Part shown: piece after piece, positions 16,226 to 18,432 of the stretch
Layout of the letters: every line of letters starts with the position of its first letter
Numbering within the stretch: the first letter of the stretch is position 1
Source: Prevotella sp. CAG:924
GTDB taxonomy: Bacteria > Bacteroidota > Bacteroidia > Bacteroidales > Bacteroidaceae
Direction of reading: 5' to 3'
Length of the DNA stretch: 18,432 nucleotides
NCBI GenBank assembly: GCA_000431975.1
Contig: HF988583.1
Span: 1 to 18,432, forward strand
Position numbers and translations under genes: made by a program
Notes under the pieces: model-generated
Databases searched by the model: none
What the model saw: the letters and a program-made list of their open reading frames with translations, nothing else
Told to the model about the DNA's origin: nothing

Positions 16226-16460
16226 ACAGCTTCCTACTAAAATCAGCCTTCCACTCCATCTATCCCTGACAAGGCATAGATGGCAGACAGCTGCCGGCCA
16301 GGAAGCGGACACCTACCGGAAAGGCACAAAAAAAGAATGCCTGCCGGAAACAACGCTGATCCCCGTTACCGTCATCACCCTTTCCCTTACCCGACGGCAA
16401 GAGAAAGGGTGATCAGCATCCGGTCAGCACGGTTTCAGGCCGACACTCTTCCTATCGGCA
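16226..16460. other. Intergenic region between GH27 and GH67, with hairpins
   Basis: Contains no gene. An 11-bp perfect stem ATCACCCTTTC/GAAAGGGTGAT (16374-16384 with 16403-16413) lies about 50 nt beyond the GH27 stop. An alternative outer pair GCTGATC/GATCAGC (16355-16361 with 16411-16417) overlaps it. A T7 run on the minus strand (16334-16328) follows at a distance. Confidence 0.5.
16374..16413 (-). terminator. Possible terminator of the GH27 gene
   Basis: Perfect 11-bp stem with an 18-nt loop, downstream of the GH27 stop. The T-run is not directly adjacent on the minus strand, so it may be an mRNA-stabilising hairpin instead. Confidence 0.4.
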
Positions 16461-18056
16461 TCACTCCAGATACATGCAGTCGATATCCGGCATGTTGCTT
16501 GATGCATTGTACAGTCTGATGACATTGTTGCCGGCCTTCAGCTTGACTTCCATCTTATACTTCTTGACCGTCGACCAGTCACCGGTGTTGCAGGTGAGCT
16601 TGCCATACGCCTTGCCGTTCACCTCACAGTACATATCGCGGGACTCGCCGGAGATGACCGACAGTGTCATGGAATAGGTGCCGCCCTTGGGCACATACAC
16701 ATCGCGCCACTGCAGGTCGTTGCTGGCCTTTCCGCCCAGCCAGCCGACTTTCATTCCGCCCGAGCAGCCGGCCTGCTCCTCATAGACGGCTGTGCCGACG
16801 GCCTGGTTGTTCTGCAGTTCCTGATAGTCGCTCAGGTAGGCCGTCTCAGCCTCATAGCATCTGCGCATCAGGCGCTTCTTTCCCGTCAGCTGGAATACAC
16901 GCACGCCATGGGCAGCCACCGTCACCTTCATCTGGCCGGCGCAGGTCTCCTTCGACTTATCGATCAGATCGTAGACCTTCACATTGCCTCCCAGGCACAC
17001 ATCCTGGAAAGACACGTCGACAGTCTTCTGGATGTCCGTGGGATTGTAGACCGCAATGACACGTGTCGTAGAATTGCGTTTCCGGAAGTCCTTCACCAAG
17101 GTGTACACACCATCCTTCACGCATGCCACGTAGGCCTGCAGGCCCAGCGAGTCCTGATTAACCGCTATCAGATCCTCATTGCCCAGCAGCTTCAAGGTCT
17201 TGTCGCTGGCAGTGGTCAGATCGCAACCGATGAGCAACGGCGAGCTCATTATGCACCACATGGCGAAATGGGTCTGGTCCTCGGTGTCGGTCATACCGCG
17301 TCCCACCTCCAGCATGTCCATGTCGTTATAATGTCCGGGACTGCAATAGGCCGAGAGATACATATTCTGCCGGATGATATTGGCCACCGATCCCCATGAG
17401 TTGTTGATGTCCTGTGAGATGCGCCAGGAGTTGGCCATCTTGCACACCCATGTGCCGGGGAAGTCCCATCTGCACACATTGTACACAACATCCCTTCCCG
17501 TGGCCTTGATTGCCTTTGCGATATCTGTATAGCGTGTCTGCGGATCAAGGGCGAGGTGCTCGGAGTTCTGAGGAGCGTTACCGCCACAGAAATCCACTTT
17601 GATGAAGTCGAACTTCAACGAATCGAAATACAGACGGCAGTCCTGTGCCTCGTGCTCGTATATGCCGGCACCGACTCCTCCCGGCTCGCCATTGTAGAAC
17701 GAGGCGCAGGTGTTGTGCCCGGCGTCAGTGTAGATACCGGCCTTGAGCCCCTTGCCATGGATATACTCTACCACCGGCTTCAGACCGCCGGGAAACTTGC
17801 TCGTGTTGATCAGCAGATTGCCCTTGGCATCCCTGCCGGCAAAGAAGCCGTCGTCGATGTTGACATAGCGATATCCCACACGGCTCAATCCTGTCGACAC
17901 GAGCGCATCGGTCTGCCGGCGGATCAGACCATCGCTGATACGGGCGAAATAGGTGTTCCAGGAACTCCACCCCATGGTTGGGGGCACAAAAGACTTACCC
18001 CAGGCTGTGACCACCGAAGACAAAGCCAGGAGAAGAAGTAGAAAATGTTTATTCAT
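16461..18056 (-). CDS. Secreted GH27 alpha-galactosidase with C-terminal CBM35/CBM6-like module
   Basis: A 531-residue protein that hydrolyses terminal alpha-galactosyl (or closely related) residues from oligo- or polysaccharides. Signal peptide MNKHFLLLLLALSSVVTAWG. The GH27 barrel begins with PPTMGWSSWNTYF and NIDDGFF; the nucleophile is D155 in DFIKVDFCGG and the acid/base is D216 in NSWRISQDINNSW, matching D170 and D231 of human alpha-galactosidase A. YNDMDMLEVGRGMTDTED and SSPLLIGCDL are further family blocks. A beta-sandwich domain precedes a C-terminal carbohydrate-binding module from about residue 400 (CYEAETAYLSD...GGMKVGWLG...NVIRLYNASSN). GH27 also includes beta-L-arabinopyranosidases and isomalto-dextranases, so substrate is not certain. 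Its promoter is at 18088-18095. Confidence 0.92.
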   Translation of the reverse strand: MNKHFLLLLLALSSVVTAWGKSFVPPTMGWSSWNTYFARISDGLIRRQTDALVSTGLSRVGYRYVNIDDGFFAGRDAKGNLLINTSKFPGGLKPVVEYIHGKGLKAGIYTDAGHNTCASFYNGEPGGVGAGIYEHEAQDCRLYFDSLKFDFIKVDFCGGNAPQNSEHLALDPQTRYTDIAKAIKATGRDVVYNVCRWDFPGTWVCKMANSWRISQDINNSWGSVANIIRQNMYLSAYCSPGHYNDMDMLEVGRGMTDTEDQTHFAMWCIMSSPLLIGCDLTTASDKTLKLLGNEDLIAVNQDSLGLQAYVACVKDGVYTLVKDFRKRNSTTRVIAVYNPTDIQKTVDVSFQDVCLGGNVKVYDLIDKSKETCAGQMKVTVAAHGVRVFQLTGKKRLMRRCYEAETAYLSDYQELQNNQAVGTAVYEEQAGCSGGMKVGWLGGKASNDLQWRDVYVPKGGTYSMTLSVISGESRDMYCEVNGKAYGKLTCNTGDWSTVKKYKMEVKLKAGNNVIRLYNASSNMPDIDCMYLE

Positions 18057-18432
18057 ATTACCAATGATATAATATTTTTAGAATTAACAAAGATAGTTTT
18101 AGTAAATCAAGTAAGGAATGAGGAGCAGATTCCCGTCTTCCGAATACAAAGTAAATCAATCTGCGGGATATATGAAAATATTTTCACCAGAAAAATCAGT
18201 CAAATCCGCCTCTAATCCTCATTCTGAGAAATTATGAACAAACACTATAGAAAATGTTACAAATGACCGGAGCCGTCACATACCGACTTGCGTCGTACAA
18301 CCGCTTCCGTCAAAGGGGAGACGGAGGCGAATCCAACCTCCACCACCTGTTGACCGCTATGGCATCCCTCTGTTTCCTACGTCACACAACCGACCCGTCC
18401 AACAGCCAGACTGTCATCTCCGAGGTTGGGAC
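18057..18432. other. Intergenic region upstream of GH27; possible plus-strand partial ORF at the edge
   Basis: The GH27 promoter box is at the left. No minus-strand gene is open beyond about 17 codons from the right edge. On the plus strand an ATG at 18263 opens 56 codons to the window edge (MTGAVTYRLASYN...), with no recognised family, so it may be chance. A 10-bp stem with one G-T pair, CGCTTCCGTC (18302-18311) with GACGGAGGCG (18320-18329), lies within it. Confidence 0.25.
18088..18095 (-). promoter_or_regulatory. Promoter -7 box for the GH27 gene
   Basis: Minus-strand TATCTTTG fits TAnnTTTG and lies 31 nt before the ATG. No clear -33 TTTG is found at 19-21 nt upstream. Confidence 0.5.

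Noticed and set aside
16091..16312. 73-codon minus-strand frame between GH27 and GH67
   Set aside because: It spans the GH67 promoter and leader, has no recognised domain and no promoter of its own.
9190..17070. CACGTG cores considered as parS sites (e.g. near 9199, 10205, 11689, 17060)
   Set aside because: None has the TGTT...AACA flanks of a parS site; all lie in coding sequence.

Overview
The window looks like chromosomal DNA of a Bacteroidota bacterium, most likely Prevotella-like. This is inferred from moderately high G+C coding regions, weak Shine-Dalgarno signals, repeated Bacteroidota-type promoter boxes (TAnnTTTG, sometimes with TTTG about 18-20 nt upstream), and the conserved gene string parA-parB-DUF5683-lytic transglycosylase-rel. 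Species cannot be fixed from the sequence alone.

Layout. Positions 1-2273 (minus strand) hold an A+T-rich phospholipase-D/superfamily II helicase gene. It has no stop inside the window and runs off the left edge; it looks foreign to its G+C-richer surroundings. A small cysteine-rich YgbA-family gene (2614-2913, plus) follows. Then, on the minus strand, come a ThrE-type amino-acid exporter (3081-4481) and a surE-lpxB pair (4581-6538). The lpxB frame is broken by a TAA that lies in the second copy of a 30-bp tandem duplication. A divergent promoter region (about 6539-6766) with G+C-rich hairpins leads into a five-gene plus-strand operon: parA, parB, DUF5683, lytic transglycosylase and rel (6767-12968). 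That operon ends at a strong terminator. The remainder is minus-strand: a small nucleotidyltransferase (13369-14058), a secreted GH67 alpha-glucuronidase (14138-16075) and a secreted GH27 alpha-galactosidase with a C-terminal carbohydrate-binding module (16461-18056).

How the parts work together. The central operon joins chromosome segregation (ParAB), envelope and peptidoglycan functions (DUF5683, MltD-like) and the (p)ppGpp stringent response (Rel). The surE-lpxB pair links a nucleotidase with lipid A synthesis through an ATGA overlap. GH67 and GH27 would remove methylglucuronic-acid and galactose side groups from hemicellulose-type glycans in the periplasm or outside the cell; each has its own promoter.

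The strongest anomaly is the lpxB lesion: an exact-length (10-codon) duplication whose second copy carries TAC to TAA, located at the boundary between the two domains of the GT-B enzyme. Secondary points are the edge-truncated, compositionally atypical PLD-helicase, the hairpin-rich parA leader, and decayed-looking coding remnants in the gap after rel. I did not find CRISPR arrays, tRNA or rRNA genes, insertion sequences or parS sites.
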